This document shows positions 20,371 to 31,226 of a DNA stretch of 64,000 nucleotides, one piece after another (position 1 is the first letter of the stretch; the number at the start of each line of letters is the position of its first letter). Made by a program: the position numbers and the translations under genes. The notes beneath the pieces are model-generated. The model worked only from the letters and a program-made list of their open reading frames with translations. It made no database searches and was not told the DNA's origin. Origin of the DNA: Heterobasidion occidentale (taxonomy: Eukaryota; Basidiomycota; Agaricomycetes; Russulales; Bondarzewiaceae); assembly GCA_039111635.1 (NCBI GenBank), contig JBCAQO010000001.1, positions 992,001 through 1,056,000 of the forward strand, read 5' to 3'.

Positions 20371-23346
20371 TCATTGTCTCTTCACGGAGGCCTACGAAGT
20401 ACAACAGTCGTCAGCATACACGCAAGCTTGAAGTCGAGTCTCGACTCACCAAGTACGACATCAACTGGTTGAAATCGCCGTGCGTGCTCGCCGGCGGCAT
20501 CTGCACCCCAGGCGGCGGCCCACCAGGCATGCCCTGCGGGGGCATCCGCTGCATCGGGGGTCCAGGAGGTGGCGGCGGCATCCCATACTGGTTGGGCATC
20601 TGGACCTGAGGCGGCGGACCACTCATGGCCTGGTTCTGCGCGTTCTGCAGCAGCGCAAGGATGTTGGGAGGGAGCCCTGCCAGACCCGGAGGTGCAGGCG
20701 CGCCAGGGCCCGGGGGACCGGGTTGCTGCGTATTGTTGGAGGGCTGGAAGGTCGGGACGTTCGGGGGTGGCATGCTGCCTGGGTAGGACATGGGTGGTGG
20801 TGGCTGATTCATGACTTGAGGAGGAGGCGGGTAGTAGTTGGGCACGGGAGGCGGCATGTTGTGCATCGGAGCGAGAGCCGCCTGCGGGACTGGCGGAGTG
20901 GCGCTTGGTCCAGCGCCGTTTTGCGGTTGCTTGAGCGCTGCCAGCAGCTGAGATCCGATCAGTCTGATGGGTTTCGGTTGTAATTACAAGAGATAGAACG
21001 CACCTGTTGAACCTTGCGAGCTTGATCAAGACGTTCATCGACGGGCTAGGCGAAGGGTGAGCGTGGGGCTAGAGGAATATCAACGAACAGATTTACCGGT
21101 GCTGGGGCAGCTTGATTGTACGCTGAGGGGGTGCTCTGGCTTACGTATCCGTTCTGGGGTCCGGCGTTGTACCCAGCGTCGGCTCCGACAAATCGGTCGT
21201 TGTACCCACCGCGCCCGCCTCTGCTGCTGTGATCGTCGTCATATCGTCTGGGACGCTCACGTTCTCGGGGTTCCCAGTAAGGCTTTCGTTCTTCGTCATG
21301 GCCACTGGGTCCGCCTCGACCTCGACCGCGGCCGCGGCCGCGTCCCCGGTTGGGCTGTCCACGGAAACTGCCATCGTCCCAGTCGCGACCACCGCCTCCG
21401 CCCCCGCCTCCGTACTCACGTTCTTCACGGCTGATTGGAGCATTTAGATGAAGGCCGATAAGATTAATTCAAGCTTTACGTACCGAGGTTGGCCGGGAGG
21501 CAGCCCTTCTTCCCAAGCCAAGACGATATCCATAACGCCGTCTTGAAGACCTTGGTGGCGCAAACGGTCAAAGGCGTCTTCGGCAGCCTGTAGTACGATT
21601 CATCAGCACAAGGCAAGAGGACACAAGGGGATGAATCAAATTTACCCTGACATCGTAAAACTCGACATAGCGTTGACTGATTGACGAGGTGTCAGCTCAT
21701 CCTGCCGGTGTCGTTGCATTGGATTGAAACGTGGACTCACTCTATGCGATCGCCGATGGGTCTGACAGACTTAACGTCACCAAATTGCTGGAATTTTCGG
21801 CGGACCTCATTGTCATCGATAGGCTGGCCGGATATTGAGTTACGGAGTGTCACCAACAACGTGCCTTGCATCTCCTGCAAAGAAGCCAACTCAATAGGGA
21901 AAATTGTTGCAAATGGAAGGTCGGCTACTTGGTTCTTTTCGCCACCCTTCGAGTTGCTGTCATCACGAGGCAGTGAATAATGGACATCAATCTGGACAAA
22001 CAATTCTCAGACACCGCTATGACTCGGCGTGGGTAGAAACTGACTGGGCGACCACTGATTTCGGAGCCTTGGAGGCGCTCTCTTGCTCTCTCGGCTGCAC
22101 GTAAATCAAACTAGGACACGTAAATGAAAGCAGGGCTCGAACGAGGTTCGCTATGTGCTTTGCAGACGGCCGGACTCACAAAGGTTACAAAGACCATTCC
22201 TCGATTGGCGATGAGATCGAAAAATGTTTTGATTTCACCGTGTTCCTCAAATTGCCGACGGACGTCGTCACTATCAGTTTCATACTACAACGACACAAGA
22301 TAACATATCAGTTTCGGATCTTCAAAAGCCAACAAGATCTGGGGCGCTCGAAACTTGTTGGCCACAAAGACAAGACTCAAGACTCGCCTTAATGTTACGT
22401 ATGAAAAGTGTACGGCACGGTCGCTCGCGTTGAATCCGTTCTTCAATAATTGACTCGTGAACTTTATCGTCTCTTTCACGACGGACTCCACGTTTCGCTG
22501 GTGGGCCTCCTCGACCATAATTAGGACCTGGGTTGGACAAACGGGGGAGCATTGCACGTGAGATGAGTCATATCGCCGTCAATTGAGTCCAGAAAATCGG
22601 GACACATAGCGTAGCGAAGGCTGTATCGAGAATGAGCACGACGCCTGTAGAGAAGGGCACAGTGCAACTTCCAGAAGCATGGCCGATGACCACTAGGATG
22701 GACTTCCTTTCCAGTTCGAGATCTCAGACGAACTATCGTCGAAATAAAGGCGTCGTGCTGCTCGCTTCAGAATATTTGCCTTCGCTAATGGATAGCTTAA
22801 GCCTGCAGCGGCAGATGGCTATGAGAGTAAAGAAGCCTGAATCTGGCCCCATAAATCACTGAAGCGGATCGCTGATGGCTATTCCTCAGTTTGCCGCGCG
22901 AGAACGATACCAGCGCCAGTCGGGCTCCCTGGATTTACAATGCTGTCTTTTCAGTCGGTGTGTTCAAGCGTACCTTCGAAATTTCCATAATTCTGCTCAA
23001 AGCCTCCCGAGGCAGACGGCGAGCCATACTGAGGTGGAGATGGTCCACCAAAACCATTTTGATAAGAGGACTCTTGCGTCGATCCAGAATCGTACGTGTT
23101 GTATCCCCCCAAGCCCATGTCGCCTTGCGGGGGCGCTTGATCGTACGCGGCGTGGCCTCCGCCTCCGTCATAACCACCACCTCCATATGAGCCACGACCT
23201 CTTCCACGACCAAATCCTCTACCACCACGAGGTGGACCATTTTCATGAAACCGGTGCGATCTATCTGGTCCAGGGCCGGAGGAAGGGCCTCCTCTACGAA
23301 AGCCAGAGTTGTCGTAGTTGCCTCCGTATGGGTGATGACGGCTCAT
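20371..23346 (-). CDS. RNA-binding protein with two Mei2-like RRMs and Gly-rich and Pro-rich tails
   Basis: The chain starts MSRHHPYGGNYDNSGFRRGG and has a Gly/Arg-rich N-terminus. RRM1 shows RNP2 as TLFIRNI and RNP1 as NRGMVFVTF, followed by DLRAAERARERL and IDVHYSLPRDD. RRM2 shows GTLLVTLRNS and RYVEFYDVRAAEDAFDRL. The pair looks like the first two RRMs of Mei2-type proteins; the third, C-terminal Mei2 RRM is not found. RRM2 is followed by an RGG-type region and then DERLDQARKVQQLLAALKQ, a long Pro/Met/Gln-rich tail, and FNQLMSYL. The last exon is read as ASVKRQ and TGA at 20373-20371 after an intron. Many short introns interrupt it. A role in mRNA regulation is inferred; targets are unknown. 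It is divergent from RAB5. Confidence 0.8.
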
Positions 23347-23656
23347 GCTTTCAATTCAGACGTTGAGGGTCGAATGAAGAGGGAAGAGTGTCAAGACGAG
23401 TACTTTGAACGTTGACGTGCTCTGAAGAAAGAACCTTCAACTGAAGAAACTTGGGGTGAGCTCGATACGGCGTACACGCTGGTCGTGAGGGTGCGAAAGA
23501 CAGGAACGGGAAAATTGAAGCTCGGCGGAACATTCAAATAAGATTCCCACGAGGCGTTGGGGACCCCAAGACAAAGTCGGTCTATGGACCACTGTGGCGC
23601 CACAAGCGTCCAATTGGGATGTTTCCCCATCACTGCCTTCGTCCTACTCGTCCACC
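23347..23656. promoter_or_regulatory. Bidirectional promoter of RRM gene and RAB5
   Basis: The two divergent start codons are 310 nt apart. The plus-strand end is pyrimidine-rich (ttcgtcctactcgtccacc) just before the RAB5 ATG. No TATA box is seen. Confidence 0.45.
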
Positions 23657-24692
23657 ATGTCCAAGCAGCTTCAGTTCAAGCTCGTTCTTCTCGGTCAGTG
23701 TCCGTTTGTTTCACGGGTTATCGGCGCTCGTTAAAGTCGCTCGCACCCATCCAGGTGAATCCGCCGTGGGCAAGTCCAGGTACTTCTAAGCGCCGAGCTT
23801 GTGCTCTTTCGTGGCTGACGCACTTCTTGCCAGTCTGGTCTTGCGTTTCGTGAAGGATCAGTTCGACGATTACCGCGAGAGCACCATCGGAGGTTTGCTC
23901 ATTTCTCTCCTACCCATTTGCTCCAGCTGCGAATCTATCTTGAACAGCCGCGTTCCTCACACAGACGGTAACTCTCGATGATGGTATGACCGTCAAGTTC
24001 GAGATATGGTGCGTGCCCCCTACCAATCGCTTTCTATGTCTCTATTGGCCCTTATGTGCTGTTCAGGGATACTGCAGGCCAAGAACGTTACAAGGTACGT
24101 GAACGTCTGTCCCTGTATGCCTCATAGTTGGATACTGATGTCCTTATCCGAACGCAGTCTCTCGTACGTCCTGTATTTGGTCATATGCTGCCAGGTAGCT
24201 GAACATGAATGATAGGCACCAATGTACTATCGGAATGCCAACTGTGCGGTGGTCGTCTATGATATCACGCAAACTGCATCGCTGGATAAAGCTCGTAATT
24301 GGATCAGGGAGCTGCAGCGCCAGGCAGATCCCTCGATAGTCATCGCCCTGTGCGGTAACAAATCCGATTTGGCCGCTCGCCGGCAAGTGACCCAGGAAGA
24401 GGCTCAGAAATATGCAGAGGAAGAGGGTCTGATGTGGGCAGAGACCAGTGCAAAGAGCGGCGAAGGCGTGGCAGATATCTTCACTGCCATAGGCAAGCCA
24501 TCTACCTATACTCCTCTCACCAGATCTGATACTGATCATGCTGTGTGTACAGCCAAGAAGCTCCCAACGACCGCACCATCATCATCAAGAGCCGGCGCTG
24601 CTGGTCGAGCTGGTGCTGCAGGTGGTAGAGCGGGTGTTGACCTCAACAAGCAGCAGAGCACTGTTCCAGGTGCCGACGCTTGCAACTGTTGA
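23657..24692 (+). CDS. YPT5: Rab5-family small GTPase (Ypt5/Vps21)
   Basis: Rab5 controls early endosome fusion. All GTPase motifs are present: GESAVGKSS (P-loop), RESTIGAAFLTQTV (switch I), WDTAGQERYKSLAPMYYR (switch II, diagnostic for Rab5), GNKSDL and ETSAKSG. The C-terminus CNC is a double-geranylgeranylation signal. I read eight exons: 23657-23693, 23755-23779, 23834-23892, 23948-24008, 24067-24094, 24158-24163, 24216-24492 and 24553-24692. They sum to 633 nt (210 residues). The sixth exon is only 6 nt and encodes Ser-Leu of the switch II region; without it the invariant SLAPMYYR would lose these residues. The last intron has a GC donor and restores FTAIAKKLP. The family call is very secure. 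Confidence 0.96.
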
Positions 24693-25261
24693 TCACTCTT
24701 CTTTGTCGGTGTGGCCACTGTCTATGCATGTTTTCTCCTATCCACCTGATTTTTAGTTATGGCGGATATCTCTCGGATCGCCGAGCATAGATCATACGCA
24801 AGCACCCTCATATTTCCTCGCGTCCTCTCATGGACCCTGTTTTCGCTTATCTCGTACTCCTGTAGTATATTTAATCTCCTTCACATTTGGCTTTCCCATT
24901 CGATACATGCAACATATTATGTGGACTTTACATCGGAGTCGGCCTCGGATTCATGGTCTCACATTGTCCTGAGTAAATAGCACTGGTATGAGAGTAAGAA
25001 TCTAAATAACATCGGCCAGATTGCGTAGATCACAGTGAAGTCGGTACTTAGTGAGAGCATAGACAAATTAGCGTACATATCCTTTACAACATAAAAAACC
25101 CGCGAATGGCACGGAAGTACAGTAAGCAACCTCACCGTCTGGCGAGGGAAAACAAGGTGGAAAACGCAACGATATTAGTGTGCAAAAGGCAAGAACAAGT
25201 CCTGACGTCGATGAAGGCGAAAGAGAGAAACTTTGGAAATCCGCGAACAAGAAACACGTCA
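24693..25261. other. Convergent intergenic region, RAB5 / RasGEF
   Basis: The 3' flanks of two convergent genes meet here. The sequence is AT-richer than its surroundings, with tagtatatttaatctcc near 24862 and aaataacatcgg near 25003. No gene is supported. Confidence 0.4.
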
Positions 25262-27898
25262 TCAAAATCCAGCTGCCTCCAACCCCTTCCTGATATCTGC
25301 ATGAACAAGCTCCGCTTGTTGTAATTCGTCGCTCCGGCTCCAGTACCACCGCTCGTCCTTCCCCGTCGCGCTCGTCATCTGAGACTGGATGAAATTCGTC
25401 GTCGCCTGATTCTCGGCAAACGAATACGGCTTCCCTTGGAAGCGGAGAATGGCCGTGACGATATCGTACCACTGCTGTCGTTTCACAAAGTGAATGAGGG
25501 CGCGATGCCCTCCAGGCGACGAGGGGTAAGGGACACCGATATGATCCCCGTGTTCGGCGTCTATGTGGAGCATGTTTTTCACGTACATGCCGATGAAGGG
25601 CACACAGGGGCCGTCGACTCTGTCCAGCACGGAGCGGTAATATGAATAGTTGCCCGCGGGGACGTTGAACTTCAACAGAGATTCTAGATGGGATTCTCGG
25701 GCCGTATGGACCCAAGTGAAGTGCAGGCGAGAAACAACCGAACTCGAAAGCGCAGCCACGATCGAAGTCATGGAGGAATAATTGTGCAGCGATTTACACT
25801 TCTACAGGGGCAAAAATTCAGGACGGCAGAAGAACGGATGCTCGGCAAGTAGCTCACCTCGGCGATTCGTATCCAGAAATCGACCGCCGATGCTCGTTTA
25901 CTGAGTCCGTCGATCTCCAGAATACTTGACTTTACCCAGTCGGACAGCTTGTTGTGCGTCGCGCAAAAAGCCGCCATATTCTTCACGTCGTTCCCGACCT
26001 GCTTTCTCGTCCACGTGAGGCATTCTGTTGCGCGTATTTTTGCATACAGCCGGTGCTCAAAGACGCTGAGGTGCTGTGCTATATCCAACGGATCCATCCG
26101 AAGCAGCTCGTAGGACTCGTACTTCCGTGCCTTGTTCCTCCACCGCTTTTGCAAAGGTGTGACCGTATCCGGCGGATTTGGATCGGCGAAAGTCTGCGCA
26201 ATCCATCATTCGTATATAGCGCGCTGGATGTCAGGAGGCACGAACTTACCAAACGTTCTAACGAAGTCAGCACATGCTTCGCGGTCAACGTCAAAGACGC
26301 CGGTGAGTGTATCAGTGACAGAAACTCCTGGAGACGAGGAGGAATATCAGGGTCTTGATTAAGCATGTCATGGTCTTCAAGCCATATCGTCAAGACAGAT
26401 AGCACTCGTTTCTGGGTCGGTCGTAGTTTTCTTCTCTTCCAATCATCGAAAGCCTCCGTGCTGAGGCCCTTGGGTGCATCCATCTCGTAATGAGAGATAA
26501 GGAGATCATAGACTTCATTGGCGGAAGCGAAAGTCCTGAACGTGGTGAGAAAAACGTGTCTGAATGTTTCCTGCTGTGAGAGCCCTGCATGGAAGATCAC
26601 TGTTAGCATCAGAACGCGCACAGGTCTTGTGACTGGCGGAACAACTCTTACGAAGGGGGTCGATAACAAGTCGCTCAACGAGTGCGGGAAGCGTTCCGGC
26701 CTTGACACTCCCATCGTACTCTAGCTTGATTTCATCATCACTATACTTGGGCCGTAGATACCATGGGAGATTGGCCTGCGCGATTTTCGCATTGTGAAAT
26801 GCTTGTGCATCATCATCACCAGTCAACTGTTTGATCTTGCCCGGTCGGGGAAGAGGTATCGCCTGCGGAGGGGTCGGGTCGGTCGGACTTTCGAGGTCAG
26901 GACTGGCAAGTAAGTCGAGTTCCTTGATATCGTGAGCTTGGATGAGAGCTGAGAGTCGCTGGAGAGACGACTGATCGTCAAGGATGAGGGGACGCCGTCG
27001 GAGGTTGCGGTTATTAGAAGCTGGAAGGGTAGGGTTCGAAGCACTACGGGCGTGGATACCAGATTTGAGATCATCTAAGTCAGGTGCAGCTGAGAGAGGC
27101 GATGGTGATGGTGATAGAGACTTGTCGAGCCGGCGCGCCTGTAACTCTGGTGGGCGAGGCAGAGGCGATGATGGATATTGTCGTGGGTTGAACGCGTCTA
27201 TCGGGGAATCCTCCAGACCGGGATCTGTCGGAAGACGGAATTCGTGCAAGTCCTTGTCACCGTCCGTCGGCGATGGGTCCGTACCAGGAAAAAAGTTCAT
27301 GACATTGGCCTAAACAATTCCATTCGAATATTAAGCGACCCAGTACGACTTGGCACAACTCAACTGCATGTCTGACCTTATTGGTGTCCAGAGCTTCATC
27401 GTCCGTGTAATCGAGGGCGGAAGACAATGGGGAATCGAGGGAGGGCTTCAGACTGGGAGGTGCCGACCTGGATATTCGATCAGGATTGTAGTGCGGTATC
27501 TGGGTCTCCTCTTGCAAATGATGAACCTTCTCTGCAACGTCCTCCGGGAGAGCACGGACGTAGGAAGCGGGTATCCAGCCCACTTCACTTCCATCTTTAC
27601 GCACCGCAGCCCACCAACCGGAATCTTCCTTCCTCACAATCTCCAAGATTTCGTTTTTCGAAAAGGACAGGTGGTCGGAATCCGATGAATTAAAGTCGTA
27701 AAGACACAGCACGGAGCATATCCTCTCGTATGATTCTCCGGAGGGCGACTCGTAATTCCAGGTCCCTTTACGAAAGCCAGAGGCCGGAGACGGAGTCGTG
27801 GTGGAAGATTCGCTCGTGACGTGACGGAAGAGAGTGTCTTTTGGATCTATCAACAGTCGGAGGGACTGCCGAGCAAGTTGGGGAGATGGGGCAGCCAT
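25262..27898 (-). CDS. Ras guanine nucleotide exchange factor with N-terminal SH3 domain
   Basis: This is a Cdc25-like RasGEF that loads Ras with GTP at membranes. An SH3 domain is visible near residues 55-115 (SVLCLYDFNSSDSDHLSF, then GWWAAVRKDGSEVGWIPASY). A disordered Ser/Pro region follows. The RasGEF N-terminal module is seen in KAGTLPALVERLVI and FRHVFLTTFRTFASANEVYD. The catalytic domain begins YELLRMDPLDIAQHLSVFEH and continues KKLSDW-type helices, VDFWIRIAEKCKSLHNYSSM and GPCVPFIGMYVKNMLHIDAE, all near-diagnostic. The C-terminus ends HADIRKGLEAAGF with TGA at 25264-25262. Several short introns are present. The SH3-RasGEF_N-RasGEF order fits S. cerevisiae Cdc25 and fungal Ste6/Aimless types; which Ras is the substrate is unknown. 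It is divergent from IST1. Confidence 0.93.
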
Positions 27899-28700
27899 AG
27901 TGCGAGTATTGAATTGATACAGGCGTTGCGGGGTCGTCCAGCGAGAGGTTTAGACAGAAGATGGGTGGCACAAAAGGACAGAGATATACGAATCCAGAGA
28001 CAAAGGGCGGCGCTTGGAATGGCCCACAGGCATGCACAGGTCTATCCCGAGCACTGACACTGGTATGAAGCGGCGCAGGAAACTGCGGTGTGAAAACGCG
28101 AAGGGCGGATGATGATGGTTAACTTTATACGTTAAGCCTCCATGCCTTACTTAAAATGATTACTCAACTACCATCATAACATCAGGATCACCAAAACTGA
28201 CAGGGATGGTAGGGCAGAAACCGGGAGGGGAGAGACAACGAACGGTGCCGCCGCCACCGTGCCAGCTGTGAAGCTGTCTACTGGGAGGCTATTGCCGTAT
28301 GATGAACATGGAGATCTGGCGACTCTCAATGACTCTGAAACCACAATTATGGGAAGATAATCCCGGATCGCGTATCTCGATAACCAATTCAATCTTGCCC
28401 AGTTCTGAGTTATGGAAGATGGCTGACGCAGGCACAAACCTAGGTCTCACGGAGACCACGAGCTTTCCTGAAGCTAAGTAGCAGATATCATGAATAGCAC
28501 AGGTGGTATAGCCTTGATGAGTGCAGATCAACGCTAGACGGGCTGGAAGCAGGTCCGGCACAAATAATTTAATTCCGGACCCCGATCGCAGACGTCACGG
28601 CGACTTCCGATTCCCTTTTCGGGTTATCTTGCTCGGCTGTGATAACCTGAACCACCTCTACGAAGTTAACCACAGCGCATTATACCAGCGCCACCTGTTC
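27899..28700. promoter_or_regulatory. Divergent intergenic region, RasGEF / IST1
   Basis: About 800 nt separate the start codons of RasGEF (minus) and IST1 (plus). Minus-strand frames at 28174-28561 show no recognisable protein. Promoters for both genes are expected; no specific sites are supported. Confidence 0.35.
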
Positions 28701-29976
28701 ATGGCACCTTGGAACCCCACCAAAGCAAAAGTTCGTCCCGGACTGCCGCCGTCGTCTTAACCTCGAGTGCACTGCCGTAGCTGATTTACGACATACAGGT
28801 GCAACTCCGGTAGGATTCTCTCATGGACGTCTACTTGTCGCTCATGGAAACTGATGGACATCATCAGCCTGTCCGTCCAGAGGTTGAGAACATCACAGGA
28901 AAAGAAGAGTGCACAGGCCAAGGTATCCCGGCGCGACATTGCCACCCTCTTGGAAAAGGGGAAGGTTGAGACTGCGAGAATCAAAGTCGAAAACAGTACG
29001 TCCTCCAGTCACATCGGACCGTCCGCACCTGCATTCCCCGTTGCATTTCACTGCAGTCATCCACGAGGACATCCAGCTCGAACTCCTAGAGCTCCTAGAG
29101 CTCTACTGCGAGCTGCTCATTGCCCGGTTCGGACTGCTGGACCAGAAGTGAGTGAGTCTTACACACGCTGGCTCGCAACGATCGGAGCTGTGGTCTCAAT
29201 ATACGTGTGTGCAGCACCCGGGACCCAGATCCGGCTGTCAGCGAAGGCGTATGCAGCATCATTCACGCTGCACCACGGACGGAGATTAAAGGTACGTCTC
29301 CTGAGTCATTTGGTCACGCCAAACTGAGAATCGGCGGTGCGTCTCCTCGTGCCTCCAGAGCTTCATATCTTACGAGACCTTCTAATGCACAAGTATGGTC
29401 GCGAGTTCTCTGTTGCTGTGATGGAGAATCGCGATGGATGCGTCAGCGAACGAGTGAGTGATCACGGCGGGCGTCCACTTGCATCTCCCCTCCTCGTGGC
29501 AAATCTGAGATTGGCTCCTTTTCCGTAGGTCATGAAGAAGCTCACCATAGACATGCCCTCTTCCGAGCTAGTTGACGCCTATCTGACGGAGATCGCGAAG
29601 GGCTACGGTGTGAACTGGGCGCCACTGGTCACGCCAGGGAAGACCGACGACGATGATGAAGGAGGGGGGATGAAGGTGGGTTGTCAGTCCCTCGCTCGTC
29701 GGACTGCAACATCGAAGATTCATATCCACTCTCGGCGAACAGGAGGCGACGGCAGAAAAGCAGGCTGTTCCGGTCGTGTCTGCATCTGCTGCCTTCGCCG
29801 AGGGCAAAGGGGACAAGCCTCCCAAACTTCCAGATCTCCCCCCAACCGAGGATGATGACGCCAAGGGCGCCGTGTCTGCCAACAATAAGCAGGACATCCG
29901 GTCGCCGCCAGTGCCGCCACGCGAAGACGATTTCGAGATGCTAGCGAAGAGGTTCGAGGCCCTCAAGAAGCGTTAG
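28701..29976 (+). CDS. IST1: Ist1, ESCRT-III regulator
   Basis: Ist1 is an ESCRT-III-like protein that regulates Vps4 in multivesicular body sorting. The start MAPWNPTKAKVQLRLSVQRL is typical. The helical core contains SRRDIATLLEKGKVETARIK, VENIIHEDIQLELLELLELY and LLIARFGLLDQN, then KYGREFSVAVMENRDG. The C-terminus carries an acidic, Pro-rich linker and ends DDFEMLAKRFEALKKR, a MIT-interacting-type helix expected to bind Vps4. Exons are 28701-28730, 28799-28809, 28868-28995, 29057-29147, 29215-29291, 29359-29453, 29529-29675 and 29743-29976. Their sum of 813 nt (270 residues) is in frame only if the 11-nt second exon is included. It stands alone downstream of a divergent promoter. Confidence 0.95.
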
Positions 29977-31226
29977 GGGTGAAACAGGTGAGCTGGGACC
30001 TAAACGAACCGCGTCAAATGCACGTTCATACTCACGTCATGTTGCGATCGTTCATAGACAGGATATTTTACATATCATATTTTACACGGCGTTGGAGGAC
30101 TAGGGAGAATCATGAGTGATATTTGATAGCTGTTGTACACTAAGGTACGGTACGAGACGTTCAAAATGTCATCCGTTCAAATGGATGCCAGTGGCTAAGA
30201 GGGCCACAGACGTCGCATTCCGTATAGCGGTCCAGGGTCACAAGTGCATTGTGATGGGTGCCAGTGGGTGCCGTCGTAATGATTGAATCGGAGCAAACTC
30301 TTTTCGTATCGAAAGCCAGCGAGACGGGTATTGTTTCATGCTTGTTGGATCGTCGGCTGAGGCCTTGCCGAGAGCGTGAGCGACCACTCGCACCGTACCC
30401 ACGCACATGCGCCACAGGATCTCGGAAGGGAAGAAGTTGGCGCGCATCCAGTGCGGAAATGCCAGATGTGCTTCGGAGATGCGCCAGTAGCTACCTGTTG
30501 GCGAATCCTGGGCAGGCGAGCGTCGTCTCTTGTCTAGTGTAGTTGTCAGGAAGCCAAAAGAGGTATGTCGCGGTATGTCGGGAGTATTTTGGCCGTGACG
30601 CGTGATCAGGGTGGTTTCATGTCCTCGGACGGCGAGCATGTTCTCACCCGCAGGACCTGACGGTGTTCCAAGAGTCACCAGGGAGATGGGTATTTCAACG
30701 GGCAAGATCGGTCGGGGGATTCGCTGGCGCATTTGACGCGTACTGTGTAAAGTATATCACCAGGATCAAGCAGGTGATTAGCTGGATGCAGCGCGCAATA
30801 GCAGAAGGTTTGATGAGAGGGACCAAGGAGCAAAGGATATTTCCAGGAACGGAGTGATGGATCGCGCGCGGTGCAGGGCTCGTCGGCGGCGGAGAAAGGC
30901 CTCGAGGCAGAGTGGAGATGGGATGTGAGAGAAGGGCGATAGAGGGAGCGGCGGCGGATGGGACGAGATGGAGCGCCCGGGAAGAGGATGTTCCCGCGGA
31001 AAGGTCAGTGGAAGGAGAGACCGATGGAGAGACCGAGGCTGGAGGGACCGCCAGAAGAGAACGCCTGGGGAGGACACGAGGCAGTCCCGGCGAGCCTTGA
31101 GGCAGATTTAGCAGCGCGCAGACCACACACGGCCGCCGGCTTTATGTCCGCCGCAACCTCAACAGCTCAAATGTCAACATCCTCAGACCCCTCCTATATA
31201 CTCCTTCCCATGCCCCTCTTGCCCCA
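29977..31226. other. Intergenic region between IST1 and the methyltransferase
   Basis: This 1.25-kb stretch has no convincing gene. The minus strand has open frames at 30238-30732 and 30695-31126. The second contains a hydrophobic segment (LITCLILVIYFTQ, around 30755-30793) and could be part of a membrane protein, but I recognise no family and cannot join the frames with good splice sites. The part after 30850 is G/A-rich on the plus strand and turns CT-rich from about 31170, as expected for the promoter and leader of the methyltransferase gene. Confidence 0.35.
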
